From NCBI RefSeq assembly GCF_028743495.1, contig NZ_CP117968.1: a stretch of 64,000 bases of DNA; one strand, given 5' to 3'. Origin of the DNA: Allobacillus halotolerans (GTDB lineage: Bacteria; Bacillota; Bacilli; Bacillales; Alkalibacillaceae). The translations under genes were made by a program, and so were the position numbers. The notes below the pieces were generated by a model. That model saw only the letters and a program-made list of their open reading frames with translations, was not told the origin of the DNA and did not search any database. Each line of letters starts with the position of its first letter. Position 1 is the first letter of the stretch. Shown here piece by piece: positions 51,058 to 60,465 of this stretch.

Positions 51058-53130
51058 ATGTCGGATTACTTAGTAATCGTCGAATCACCGGCGAAAGCAA
51101 AAACCATTGAACGTTATTTAGGAAAAAAATATAAAGTAAAAGCATCTATGGGTCACGTCATTGATTTGCCAAAAAGTCAAACGGGTGTCGATGTCGATAA
51201 TGATTTTGAACCACGATATATTACGATTCGAGGTAAAGGACCCATTCTGAATGATCTGAAGAAATCAGCCAAGAAGGCGAAGAAAGTTTATCTTGCTGCC
51301 GACCCCGATCGTGAAGGGGAAGCAATCGCATGGCATTTGGCCAATAGCTTAGGGATTGAAGAAGATGCAGCCTGTCGTGTGGTTTTTAACGAAATCACGA
51401 AAGATGCTGTCAAGGACTCATTTAAAGAGCCACGGGCCATTAACATGGATCTTGTCAATGCACAGCAGGCAAGACGCGTGCTCGACCGACTTGTCGGATA
51501 CAATATTAGTCCATTGCTTTGGAAAAAGATCAAGAAGGGATTGAGCGCGGGACGTGTTCAGTCCGTTGCCGTCAAACTAATTATCGATCGAGAAAACGAG
51601 ATCAATAATTTCACACCCGAAGAATATTGGTCAATTGAAACTGAATTTACCCATAACGGCGAAACATTTACAGCGAAATTTTATGGAGTAGATGGGAAAA
51701 AGAAAGAGCTAAAATCGAGAGAAGATGTCGATCAAATACTAAAGCAGTTGAATGGAAAAGATTTCACTGTCGATCAAGTGAACAAGCGGGAGCGTAGAAG
51801 AAACCCGTCCTCACCATTCACCACATCATCATTGCAGCAAGAAGCATTCCGAAAACTGAATTTCCGAGCAAAGAAAACGATGATGATCGCTCAACAATTG
51901 TACGAAGGAATCGATCTAGGTGGCCGAGAAGGAACGACTGGACTAATCACCTATATGCGTACAGATTCGACACGGATTTCGGATACGGCAAAACAAGAAG
52001 CAGCGACTTTAATTCAAAATAAATATGGAGAAAATTATCTCGGCAAATCTCGTGCAAAGAAATCCCAACAAAAAACACAAGATGCACACGAAGCGATCCG
52101 GCCGACAGTTGTCTCCAAAGAACCTTTATCTATCAAAGCCAAATTATCAAATGACCAATACAAACTATATAAGCTGATATGGGAGCGTTTTGTAGCTAGT
52201 CAAATGGCTCCAGCAGTTTTAGATACTGTAACGGCACATTTGTTGAATAACAAAGTTGAGTTTCGTGCTTCCGGCTCTCAAGTGAAGTTTAAAGGCTTTA
52301 TGAAAGTATATGTCGAAGGTACGGACGATCAGAAAAAAGACGAGCAAAAGTTGCTTCCCGAATTAGAAGAAGGAACCAAGTCAACAGCGAGTCAAATCGA
52401 ACCTGAACAACACTTTACACAGCCGCCTCCAAGATACACTGAAGCAAGACTCGTGAAGACTATGGAGGAAAAAGGCATTGGACGACCATCAACTTATGCA
52501 CCTACCTTAGATACAATTCAGCGCCGTGGTTATGTTAAATTGGAAAATAAACGATTTATACCAACAGAGCTTGGTGGAATCATTAATGATTTATTGCAAG
52601 AGTATTTTCCAGAAATCGTTGACATCGAATTTACAGTGAACATGGAAAATGATTTGGATGATATCGAAGACGGTGACAAAAAATGGCGCCGTGTAATTGG
52701 GCAATTTTATGAAGGATTTGAGAAACGCTTAGAGAAAGCTGAAGAAGAAATCGAAAAGGTTGAAATCAAAGATGAGCCCGCAGGAATCACGTGCGAAAAA
52801 TGCGGTCACGAAATGGTTTATAAGATGGGCCGCTATGGAAAATTCTTAGCTTGCTCAAATTTTCCGGAATGTCGTAATACAAAGCCGATTCTTAAAGAAA
52901 TCGGAGTGACATGTCCAAAGTGTAAAAAAGGTCAAGTCGTGGAACGAAAAAGTAAGAAAAGAAGAACTTTTTATGGCTGTGATCAATTCCCAGATTGCGA
53001 CTTTGTATCATGGGATAAACCAATTGATCGCCCATGCCCAAGGTGTGAATCACTATTGGTTGAAAAGAAACAGAAAAAAGGTACGCAGGTAACTTGTACA
53101 AATTGTGATTACAAAGAAAGTGTACAATGA
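51058..53130 (+). CDS. topA: DNA topoisomerase I
   Basis: This type IA enzyme (690 residues) relaxes negative supercoils. The TOPRIM domain begins LVIVESPAKAKTIERYLG and has the metal site AADPDREGEAIAW near 80. The catalytic tyrosine is in TGLITYMRTDSTR near 298. The C-terminus carries three zinc-ribbon-like cysteine sets (CEKCGHEM...CSNFPEC; CPKCKKGQ...CDQFPDC; CPRCES...CTNC). The ATG at 51058 follows GCAGGAGGACTGAATAT. The in-frame extension to 50941 runs into the MITE and is not part of the protein. Confidence 0.97.
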   Translation: MSDYLVIVESPAKAKTIERYLGKKYKVKASMGHVIDLPKSQTGVDVDNDFEPRYITIRGKGPILNDLKKSAKKAKKVYLAADPDREGEAIAWHLANSLGIEEDAACRVVFNEITKDAVKDSFKEPRAINMDLVNAQQARRVLDRLVGYNISPLLWKKIKKGLSAGRVQSVAVKLIIDRENEINNFTPEEYWSIETEFTHNGETFTAKFYGVDGKKKELKSREDVDQILKQLNGKDFTVDQVNKRERRRNPSSPFTTSSLQQEAFRKLNFRAKKTMMIAQQLYEGIDLGGREGTTGLITYMRTDSTRISDTAKQEAATLIQNKYGENYLGKSRAKKSQQKTQDAHEAIRPTVVSKEPLSIKAKLSNDQYKLYKLIWERFVASQMAPAVLDTVTAHLLNNKVEFRASGSQVKFKGFMKVYVEGTDDQKKDEQKLLPELEEGTKSTASQIEPEQHFTQPPPRYTEARLVKTMEEKGIGRPSTYAPTLDTIQRRGYVKLENKRFIPTELGGIINDLLQEYFPEIVDIEFTVNMENDLDDIEDGDKKWRRVIGQFYEGFEKRLEKAEEEIEKVEIKDEPAGITCEKCGHEMVYKMGRYGKFLACSNFPECRNTKPILKEIGVTCPKCKKGQVVERKSKKRRTFYGCDQFPDCDFVSWDKPIDRPCPRCESLLVEKKQKKGTQVTCTNCDYKESVQ

Positions 53131-53137
53131 ATACCTC

Positions 53138-53183
53138 AAACTGTTCCTTCTCTGGGAGACCAGTGTAGGAACAGTTTGTTTTT
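53138..53183 (+). terminator. Terminator of topA
   Basis: AAACTGTTCCT (53138-53148) and AGGAACAGTTT (53167-53177) form a perfect 11-bp stem followed by GTTTTTT. Confidence 0.85.
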
Positions 53184-53522
53184 TGGTTAAAAATACCTAT
53201 TTTAAAAAATAAGTCGGTTTTGTGATTAAATTTTATCTAAATTGTGAAAAGTGTATAGTGAGGATTTAATTAAATTGACACACAATTCACATTCCTATAG
53301 AATTGCTCAGTGGTAAGAAGTTTCCGTGAAAAGTTCATTTAAAAAGCTTTTAATAATTAAAGCAATGGTTAACACAGTTTAAACATCAGAGTCCCAAAAA
53401 AATTTTCTGGTGCGTATTAAGAGTTAAATCCAACAAAAATGTGAAGATCATATACTAATTGTTGAATAATTTTAAAAATTTTGATAAAATTTAAACGATT
53501 TAATAAGAAAGTGTGACGAACC
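53184..53522. other. AT-rich gene-free stretch where trmFO is expected
   Basis: The 339 bases between the topA terminator and xerC contain no open frame of note, no tRNA-like fold and no recognisable trmFO remnant on either strand. The composition is much more AT-rich than its surroundings. TTGATAAAATTT-like text near 53480 could be part of an xerC promoter, but no convincing -35/-10 pair was found. Confidence 0.7.
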
Positions 53523-54422
53523 ATGATATTCGGACGCTGGGTTCAAGCATTTGAGGATTATATGCTTGTCGAAAAAAATACATCTCCACTGACGATTCAG
53601 TATTATTTAACGGACATTAAACAGTTTGAACAATTTTTAATGGCAGAGTCCATCGATGCAATCAATCGAATTACTCATGTAGAGATCCGTTTATATTTAA
53701 CGAGGTTATATCGAGAAAAGCTAGCGAAGAAATCTGTCTCGAGAAAATTATCTGGCTTACGGTCATTCTTTAACTACTTGGAAAAGGAAGACGTAATTGA
53801 GAAAAATCCTTTTCTGTATGTTTCTATGCCAAAATTGGATAAAAAAATCCCGCAGTTTTTTTATGATGAGGAAATGCAACAATTGTTTGCAGCTGAAGAT
53901 GGAATGACACCGATCAGTCAAAGAAATCGAGCGATTTTAGAGTTGCTTTATGCAACTGGCATCCGTGTAACAGAACTCGTGGGTATAAAAATTGAAGATG
54001 TTGATTTTACAGCCGGTTTGCTTCTCGTTTTCGGAAAAGGTCGGAAACAACGATACGTACCTTTTGGTTCTTTTGCTGAGATGGAATTAAAAAAATATAT
54101 AAATGACTCTCGACCAAAACTTCAGAACAAATCAGAGGGTAAGAATAACACGCTGTTTTTGAACCATCATGGTAAGCCGATTACCGATCGCGGAATTCGT
54201 TATATCTTGAATCGCATGCTTGAAAAAGCTGCGCTGACATCAAAAATTCACCCACATAAGTTAAGGCATTCATTTGCAACTCACTTATTGAACCAAGGTG
54301 CTGATATGAGATCTGTACAAGAATTATTGGGTCATGAGAGTTTATCGTCCACCCAAGTTTACACACATGTGACAAAGGATTATCTAAAGAAAATATACGA
54401 TAATGCGCATCCAAGAGCTTAA
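53523..54422 (+). CDS. xerC: Tyrosine recombinase XerC (CodV)
   Basis: This 299-residue recombinase resolves chromosome dimers at dif together with XerD. The N-terminal SAM-like DNA-binding domain (~1-85) is followed by the catalytic domain, with the first arginine in ATGIRVTELVG, HPHKLRHSFATHLL (His and second Arg), GHESLSSTQVYTHV and the nucleophile tyrosine in QVYTHVT. It heads the xerC-hslV-hslU-codY unit known from B. subtilis. The ribosome binding site is weak (AAGAAAGTGTGACGAACC). Confidence 0.93.
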   Translation: MIFGRWVQAFEDYMLVEKNTSPLTIQYYLTDIKQFEQFLMAESIDAINRITHVEIRLYLTRLYREKLAKKSVSRKLSGLRSFFNYLEKEDVIEKNPFLYVSMPKLDKKIPQFFYDEEMQQLFAAEDGMTPISQRNRAILELLYATGIRVTELVGIKIEDVDFTAGLLLVFGKGRKQRYVPFGSFAEMELKKYINDSRPKLQNKSEGKNNTLFLNHHGKPITDRGIRYILNRMLEKAALTSKIHPHKLRHSFATHLLNQGADMRSVQELLGHESLSSTQVYTHVTKDYLKKIYDNAHPRA

Positions 54423-54444
54423 TTGAAAAATAGGAGTGATCAAT

Positions 54445-55002
54445 ATGTCACAATCGTTTCACGCAACTACGATTTTTGCCGTTCGACACAATGGAAAAGC
54501 AGCGATGAGCGGTGATGGTCAGGTGACACTGGGAAATGCAGTAGTGATGAAGCATACTGCCCGTAAAGTTAGAAAATTACATAACGGAAAAGTATTAGCT
54601 GGATTTGCCGGTTCGGTTGCTGATGCATTTACATTGTTTGAGAAATTTGAAGCATATCTTGAAAAATATGAAGGAAATCTTCAACGTTCAGCTGTCGAAC
54701 TCGCCAAGGAGTGGCGGAGCGATAAAGTTTTACGAAAGCTTGAAGCGATGCTCATTGTTATGGACCTTGATAATATGTTGCTCGTATCAGGTACTGGAGA
54801 AGTGATTGAACCCGATGACAATATCCTGGCGATTGGATCTGGAGGAAACTTTGCATTAAGTGCCGGTCGAGCTCTAAAACGGTATGGAAGTATCGATCAT
54901 GCAGAAGACATTGCAAAGTCTGCATTAGAGATTGCTAGTGAAATTTGTGTTTTTACAAACGATCAAATCATAATAGAGACACTTGGTGGAAAAGGAGAAT
55001 GA
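54445..55002 (+). CDS. hslV: ATP-dependent protease subunit HslV (ClpQ/CodW)
   Basis: This peptidase ring subunit works with HslU. The 185-residue protein begins MSQSFHATTIFAVRHNGKAA. Bacillus ClpQ uses an N-terminal serine rather than threonine as nucleophile; here Ser2 is present, but there is one more residue before the conserved FHATT than in B. subtilis (MSSFHATT). GDGQVTLGN and GFAGSVADAFTLFEKFE are typical. The ATG at 54445 follows TAGGAGTGATCAAT; an in-frame GTG lies 9 bases earlier. hslU starts 3 bases after the stop. Confidence 0.94.
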   Translation: MSQSFHATTIFAVRHNGKAAMSGDGQVTLGNAVVMKHTARKVRKLHNGKVLAGFAGSVADAFTLFEKFEAYLEKYEGNLQRSAVELAKEWRSDKVLRKLEAMLIVMDLDNMLLVSGTGEVIEPDDNILAIGSGGNFALSAGRALKRYGSIDHAEDIAKSALEIASEICVFTNDQIIIETLGGKGE

Positions 55003-55005
55003 TGA

Positions 55006-56397
55006 ATGAGTAGGACGGCGACCCCTAAGGAAATTGTCAATCAGCTAAATAAATATATCATTGGCCAAGAAGATGCGAAGAAAGCTTTAGCTGTTGCTCT
55101 TCGTAATCGATATCGCCGAATGCGACTTCCGAATGAATTAAAGGAAGAGATCGTTCCAAAAAACATCTTAATGATTGGTCCCACAGGCGTGGGTAAGACA
55201 GAGTTGGCAAGACGACTTGCAAAGCTTGTTCATGCACCATTCGTTAAAGTGGAGGCTACCAAGTTTACCGAGGTTGGCTATGTAGGACGAGATGTAGAAT
55301 CAATGGTTCGTGATTTAGTTGATATGAGTGTTCGGATGATCAAAGAACAGAAAATGATTGAGGTTCAAGAAGAAGCAAGAAAGCAAGCGAATCGTCGTCT
55401 TGTGAAACTACTTGTTCCGGAGAAGAAAAAGAAGTCAAGTGCATCCAATCCTTTCGAGATGTTGTTTAATCAACAGCAAAACCAGGAACCACAAGAACAA
55501 GACGAAGACAATAGTGAAATTGCAGATAAACGGAGACGGATCCAACATCAATTGGAACTCGGTGAGTTAGAGGACAAGATGGTCACTATTCAAGTTGAAG
55601 AGCAAGCACCTTCCATGTTTGATGCCCTACAAGGTTCAGGAATGGAGCAAATGGGTATGAACATGCAAGATGCATTCAGCCAGATGCTTCCAAAGAAAAA
55701 GAAAAAACGCAGATTGCCTGTGAATGAAGCAAGGGAAATTCTGGTCCACGAAGAGGCACAAAAATTAATCGATATGGATGAAGTTCACCAAAAGGCCATT
55801 GAACATGCAGAACAATCAGGAATCATTTTCATCGATGAGATTGATAAAGTTTGCGGTAAGGATGACCAGCAAGCAGGTGTTTCCAGAGAAGGCGTACAAC
55901 GAGATATCCTGCCGATTGTTGAAGGAGGCACAATTGTCACTAAATATGGGACGGTGAAAACGGATTACATGTTATTCATCGCAGCCGGAGCCTTTCATAT
56001 GGCGAAACCATCTGATTTAATACCCGAACTACAGGGAAGATTTCCAATAAGAGTCGAATTGAACAAGTTGGTTATCCAAGATTTCATCAATATCTTGAAA
56101 GAACCTTCCAATGCGTTGATCAAACAGTATACAGCCTTATTGGAAACTGAAAATATCAAACTGGAATTTACAGATGAAGCAATCGAACGAATCGCTGAAA
56201 TTGCATATGAAGTCAACCAGGAAACAGACAATATTGGAGCAAGAAGGCTTCATACGATCATGGAAAAGCTACTGGAAGATTTATCTTACGAAGCACCAGA
56301 TATCACGATGGAAAAAATCGAAATTACCAAGCATTATGTTGATGAAAAATTAACATCCATTGTTAAAAACAAAGACTTATCACAATTCATTTTATAA
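55006..56397 (+). CDS. hslU: ATP-dependent protease ATPase subunit HslU (ClpY)
   Basis: This 463-residue AAA+ unfoldase feeds proteins into HslV. The N domain is followed by Walker A GPTGVGKTELARRLA near 57 and the pore loop region KFTEVGYVGRDV. The intermediate (I) domain spans ~110-230 with a low-complexity QQQNQEPQEQDEDN stretch. Walker B IIFIDEIDKV, the sensor region LQGRFPIRVEL and the terminal IGARRLHTIMEKLLEDLSYE follow. The C-terminus DLSQFIL inserts into HslV. Its partner lies directly upstream. Confidence 0.96.
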   Translation: MSRTATPKEIVNQLNKYIIGQEDAKKALAVALRNRYRRMRLPNELKEEIVPKNILMIGPTGVGKTELARRLAKLVHAPFVKVEATKFTEVGYVGRDVESMVRDLVDMSVRMIKEQKMIEVQEEARKQANRRLVKLLVPEKKKKSSASNPFEMLFNQQQNQEPQEQDEDNSEIADKRRRIQHQLELGELEDKMVTIQVEEQAPSMFDALQGSGMEQMGMNMQDAFSQMLPKKKKKRRLPVNEAREILVHEEAQKLIDMDEVHQKAIEHAEQSGIIFIDEIDKVCGKDDQQAGVSREGVQRDILPIVEGGTIVTKYGTVKTDYMLFIAAGAFHMAKPSDLIPELQGRFPIRVELNKLVIQDFINILKEPSNALIKQYTALLETENIKLEFTDEAIERIAEIAYEVNQETDNIGARRLHTIMEKLLEDLSYEAPDITMEKIEITKHYVDEKLTSIVKNKDLSQFIL

Positions 56398-56418
56398 AAA
56401 ATTTAGGAGGATTTACTA

Positions 56419-57198
56419 ATGAAAACATTATTAGAAAGAACACGCGTAATTAACGCAATGCTACAAAAAACACAAGGAAACGCGGTGAATTTCAATGAAA
56501 TGGCAGGTACTTTGAAAGATGTCATTGATTCAAACGTCTACGTAGTAAGCCGTAAAGGAAAGTTATTAGGATATGCGATCAAAGAAGAAATTGAGAATAA
56601 TCGAATGAAACAAATGCTTGAAGAGAGACAATTTCCGGAAGAGTACACGAGCAATTTATTCAATATCCAAGAAACAACATCGAATATTGATATCAACAGT
56701 GAATATACTGCGTTCCCTGTTGAAAACAAAGACTTATTCAGCAAAGGGTTGACAACGATTGTACCGATCCTTGGTGGAGCAGAACGTTTAGGTACGTTAA
56801 TTTTGGCTCGTGTTGAAGAATCATTTGAAGATGATGATCTGTTACTTGGTGAATATGGCGCGACTGTTGTCGGAATGGAAATTCTGCATCAGAAATCAGA
56901 AGAAATTGAGGAAGAGGCTCGTAGTAAAGCTGTTGTTCAAATGGCCATCAATTCCCTATCATATAGTGAATTAGAGGCAATCGAGCATATCTTTAAAGAA
57001 CTTGACGGCAAAGAAGGTTTATTGGTCGCAAGTAAAATTGCAGACCGCGTAGGTATTACTCGTTCAGTCATTGTTAATGCGTTACGTAAATTGGAAAGTG
57101 CTGGTGTCATCGAATCCCGTTCCCTAGGAATGAAAGGAACATATATCAAAGTATTAAACGATAAGTTTTTGAATGAGCTAGAAAAGAAAACCATGTAA
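56419..57198 (+). CDS. codY: GTP- and isoleucine/valine-sensing pleiotropic repressor CodY
   Basis: CodY represses nutrient-limitation genes when GTP and branched-chain amino acids are plentiful. The 259-residue protein has an N-terminal GAF domain (~1-155) that binds amino acids and a C-terminal winged helix-turn-helix with ASKIADRVGITRSVIVNALR near 203-222. AGGAGGATTTACT precedes the ATG. It ends the xerC-hslVU-codY cluster and is followed by a terminator before the flagellar operon. Confidence 0.97.
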   Translation: MKTLLERTRVINAMLQKTQGNAVNFNEMAGTLKDVIDSNVYVVSRKGKLLGYAIKEEIENNRMKQMLEERQFPEEYTSNLFNIQETTSNIDINSEYTAFPVENKDLFSKGLTTIVPILGGAERLGTLILARVEESFEDDDLLLGEYGATVVGMEILHQKSEEIEEEARSKAVVQMAINSLSYSELEAIEHIFKELDGKEGLLVASKIADRVGITRSVIVNALRKLESAGVIESRSLGMKGTYIKVLNDKFLNELEKKTM

Positions 57199-57211
57199 TA
57201 CAATCATTACG

Positions 57212-57257
57212 AAAAAAAATCTCTTGAGTCATCTATCTTGGCTCAAGGGATTTTTTT
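57212..57257 (+). terminator. Terminator of codY
   Basis: AAAATCTCTTGAGTC and GGCTCAAGGGATTTTT pair around a short loop, with TTTTTTT at the end. Confidence 0.85.
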
Positions 57258-57595
57258 GGTGTGATGTCATCATGATCATTGTGTTATTGAATGTCTTAAT
57301 GTTTAATCGAATCGTCACAATATCAAGCGTCGAAATTCGGTATAATCATTGGTAAGGAATCAAAATTTCTACCAAGAAATATCATATATCGACAATTTAA
57401 TGCTCATGTTTTGTCGATAAGTTCCAGAATTTCTTTCGATTTATAGAACTTTAGATTTATTTTTATCGAAAACTTAGGAAAGTTTTGGACACGATATGTC
57501 TTTAAGCTTCGAATTGTGTAATAATGAAGTAATTGAGGTATTGTTTTGTCGAAAATTTTGGCTTCTGAAATATTTCGTCGACAGGGGAGAATCTG
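57258..57595 (+). promoter_or_regulatory. Upstream control region of the flagellar operon
   Basis: The 338 bases hold no gene. A TATAAT lies near 57340 without a good -35, and TAATAAT lies near 57524. CACGATAT near 57491 resembles a sigma-D -10 (GCCGATAT, 6 of 8) with only a poor -35. A dyad TATCGACAA (57388-57396) / TTGTCGATA (57411-57419) and a Spo0A-box-like TGTCGAA (57547-57553) are the clearest motifs. GACAGGGGAGAATCTG supplies the flgB ribosome binding site. Which promoter is used cannot be decided here. Confidence 0.45.
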
Positions 57596-57985
57596 ATGAA
57601 GTTATTTAACAATACGTTTAATCACTTGGCGCAAGGACTTGATTATGCATCGACTAAAAATAAAGTCATTGCCAATAATATTGCAAATGTTGATACACCC
57701 AATTATAAAGCAAAAAAAGTATCTTTCCAATCACAACTCGAACAAGAACAAACGAAATTGGAAACGTTAAGGACACATCCTAAACATATTCCTTTCGATC
57801 AGCAATCTTCAACGATTCAAATCACACAAGATCGGAACCTTACTTTTAACCATAATGGCAATAGTGTGGACTTAGATAAGGAAATGGCTGAGTTATCAAA
57901 GAACCAGCTATACTATGAAGCATTGACTGAGCGAATAAATGGGAAATTTAATTCAATCCGTACAGTTTTAGGTGGAGGGCGTTAA
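57596..57985 (+). CDS. flgB: Flagellar basal-body rod protein FlgB
   Basis: This 129-residue proximal rod protein opens the large flagellar/chemotaxis operon. Features are the N-terminal rod motif ASTKNKVIANNIANVDTPNY and a C-terminal helical end (ELSKNQLYYEALTERINGKF). It is exported by the flagellar type III apparatus without a cleaved signal. flgC follows after 2 bases. Confidence 0.95.
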   Translation: MKLFNNTFNHLAQGLDYASTKNKVIANNIANVDTPNYKAKKVSFQSQLEQEQTKLETLRTHPKHIPFDQQSSTIQITQDRNLTFNHNGNSVDLDKEMAELSKNQLYYEALTERINGKFNSIRTVLGGGR

Positions 57986-57987
57986 TC

Positions 57988-58446
57988 ATGGGAATGTTTG
58001 ATGGAATAAATATTAGCGGGAGCGCATTAACTGCCAATCGATTCAAAATGGATGTACACGCAGATAATATCGCAAACCAACAGACGACAAGAGCACGATT
58101 AAATGAAGCGGGAGAATGGGAGCCATACCGAAGAAAAATCGTTACCCAAGGAGCAAAGGGTGAGCAATTTAATCAACTTTTACATAAAGCAATTGGAAAA
58201 CAAGATATCAGCACAGGGAAAGGTGTTTCCATCCACTCTGTCAAGGAAGATCCTGCACCATTCGAACCAGTTTATAATCCAAATCATCCGGACGCCAATG
58301 AAGAGGGTTATGTCATGATGCCAAATGTAGACCCATTAAAAGAAATGATGGGTATGATGACGGCAAGCCGTGCGTACGAAGCTAATGTCACGGCATTGAA
58401 TGCTTCAAAAGGTATCTTGATGAAATCATTAGAAATCGGTAAGTAA
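57988..58446 (+). CDS. flgC: Flagellar basal-body rod protein FlgC
   Basis: This 152-residue rod protein has the N-terminal rod motif ALTANRFKMDVHADNIANQQ and the C-terminal MMTASRAYEANVTALNASKG and ILMKSLEIGK typical of FlgC. ANEEGYVMMPNVDPLKEMMG is a further family marker. It is tightly packed between flgB and fliE. Confidence 0.96.
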   Translation: MGMFDGINISGSALTANRFKMDVHADNIANQQTTRARLNEAGEWEPYRRKIVTQGAKGEQFNQLLHKAIGKQDISTGKGVSIHSVKEDPAPFEPVYNPNHPDANEEGYVMMPNVDPLKEMMGMMTASRAYEANVTALNASKGILMKSLEIGK

Positions 58447-58460
58447 GGAGGACTCAAGTG

Positions 58461-58784
58461 ATGGATCCAATCCAACTGTCTGCATTGCAGCAATCGAATA
58501 GTCCAATGAAGCTAGCTATGTCTCAAGGAGAAAAAGTCAGTAATGTTTCTACAGCCGAAGCAAAAGACCAATTCGCAACACAATTGAAAAATGCTATTAA
58601 TCATGTGAATGGTTTACAAACAGAATCGGATTTAAAGACGAATCAATTAATTCGTGGAGAAGATGTGGACTTACATAATGTGATGATCACGGCTCAAAAA
58701 GCAGGAGTTACCCTGCAAGCGGCTACAGAGATTCAAAATAAAGTGATTGAAGCATACAGAGAAGTTATGCGTATGCAAATTTAA
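58461..58784 (+). CDS. fliE: Flagellar hook-basal body complex protein FliE
   Basis: FliE joins the MS ring to the rod. The protein of about 107 residues keeps the conserved C-terminal block EDVDLHNVMITAQKAGVTLQ then AATEIQNKVIEAYREVMRMQ. Start is ATG at 58461 or GTG at 58458; AAGGAGG fits either one. Confidence 0.94.
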   Translation: MDPIQLSALQQSNSPMKLAMSQGEKVSNVSTAEAKDQFATQLKNAINHVNGLQTESDLKTNQLIRGEDVDLHNVMITAQKAGVTLQAATEIQNKVIEAYREVMRMQI

Positions 58785-58875
58785 CATTACAGTTCAGCAA
58801 AAATGATAGCAACGTCTAAGTAAAATTAGTCCAAAACAGATAGATAGAGAGATTTATGGAAGTTGGGGGACAAAA

Positions 58876-60453
58876 ATGAATCAATCCATTCAACGCTTTC
58901 GGCAGCAGTTGACCGAGAGATGGAAGAGTAGTTCAAAATCACAAAAGACCTGGGTGATTGGCGGGTTTTCTGTATTTATACTTCTAATAATCATACTTAC
59001 ATACTTTATGACATCGACAAAAATGACACCATTATACAGCAATTTGTCCCATCAAGAAGTCGGACAATTGAAAGCAGAGTTGGATGAACGAGGTATTACA
59101 TATGAACTGACAGATGGCGGGACATCCATTCTTGTTCCTGAAGAACAATCCGACTCGTTGTTAGTGGACTTTGCTTCGCAAGGCATCCCAAATAGCGGAA
59201 ACATTGACTACTCATTTTTTTCTGAGAATGTTTCCTGGGGAATGACCGATGAAGAAAGACAAATCATTGAAGTCGACGCTTTGCAAACTGAGTTATCAGG
59301 CTTAATTGAAAAAATTGATGGGATTAATCAGGCAAAGGTACTGATCAATCGAGCAAGTGAAACGATATTCGTCGGAGAAGAAATGCAGGATTCGTCTGCA
59401 TCCATCGTTTTGGAAACCGACTTTGGTTATAACTTTTCAGAAAATCAAGTCAGAGGGCTTTATCATTTGGTTTCCAAAGCTGTTCCGAATCTCCCTACTG
59501 ATAATATCGTCATCATGGATCAAAACTTTAACTATTTGGATATAAATAATTCAACAAATGGTTATGGCAATACATATGTGCAGAATCAAGAGGTTAAAGA
59601 GCAAGTAGAAAAAGATATCCAACGACGGGTTCAACGAATGCTCGGAACGATGGTTGGACAAGACAAAGTTGTGGTTTCTGTCACAACAGATATTGATTTT
59701 ACCCAAGAAAATCGAATCGAAGAGATAGTGGAGCCGGTTGATCTTGATAATATGGAAGGATTACCGGTAAGTGTCGACCGGATCACGGAAACGTATACAG
59801 GAAATGACGGTGCGCCTTTAGTTGAGGGTGATACAGATATTCCTGAACTTCAAGGTGTTGAAGAAGGCGAAGGACAGTCAGATTATGAGATGGTTCGGGA
59901 AACGATTAACAATGAGTTTAATCGCATCCAAAAAGAGATTGTTGAAAGCCCTTATGAAGTGCGTGATATAGGTATACAAGTAGCTGTTGACAACTCGACG
60001 ACTGAAAATGGTGAAACCGTTACGTTAACAGCAGCGGAACAGACAGCCGTTGAGGAAGACATTCAATCCATTCTTTCATCGATTGTCAATACATCCATTT
60101 CTGCAGATGTAGAGATCGAAGAGCCATTAAATAATGTTTCCGTCGTATTTCAGGAGTTTTCAAGACAGGGAAGCTTTGAATCTCCACAGGCTGGCATCCC
60201 AACGTGGCTATATATCGTTGGTGGCATTTTAATTATTGCTATTATTATATTGTTATTTTTATTATTCCGAAATAAAACCGAAGAGGAAACGGTGGAAGAA
60301 GTTTATCAAGAAGAAATTCCAGATCTTGAAGATTTTAGAATTGAAGAGAAACAAACGGAATCAACAGCCAAAAGAAAACAGCTTGAACAACTTGCGAAGG
60401 AGCAACCTGAGGAATTCGCTAAATTATTAAGAAGCTGGATTTCAGAGGATTAG
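58876..60453 (+). CDS. fliF: Flagellar MS-ring protein FliF
   Basis: This 525-residue protein forms the membrane ring on which the flagellum is built. A membrane helix lies near 26-48 (VIGGFSVFILLIIILTYFM). The ring-building periplasmic-side domains follow (EVGQLKAELDERGITYEL; GSGNIDYSFF-type text, here NSGNIDYSFF), then a second helix near 440-463. The cytoplasmic tail ends EFAKLLRSWISED and binds FliG. TTGGGGGACAAAA gives a modest ribosome binding site. The 91-base gap before it holds no gene. Confidence 0.96.
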   Translation: MNQSIQRFRQQLTERWKSSSKSQKTWVIGGFSVFILLIIILTYFMTSTKMTPLYSNLSHQEVGQLKAELDERGITYELTDGGTSILVPEEQSDSLLVDFASQGIPNSGNIDYSFFSENVSWGMTDEERQIIEVDALQTELSGLIEKIDGINQAKVLINRASETIFVGEEMQDSSASIVLETDFGYNFSENQVRGLYHLVSKAVPNLPTDNIVIMDQNFNYLDINNSTNGYGNTYVQNQEVKEQVEKDIQRRVQRMLGTMVGQDKVVVSVTTDIDFTQENRIEEIVEPVDLDNMEGLPVSVDRITETYTGNDGAPLVEGDTDIPELQGVEEGEGQSDYEMVRETINNEFNRIQKEIVESPYEVRDIGIQVAVDNSTTENGETVTLTAAEQTAVEEDIQSILSSIVNTSISADVEIEEPLNNVSVVFQEFSRQGSFESPQAGIPTWLYIVGGILIIAIIILLFLLFRNKTEEETVEEVYQEEIPDLEDFRIEEKQTESTAKRKQLEQLAKEQPEEFAKLLRSWISED

Positions 60454-60465
60454 GGGGAGTCTGTT

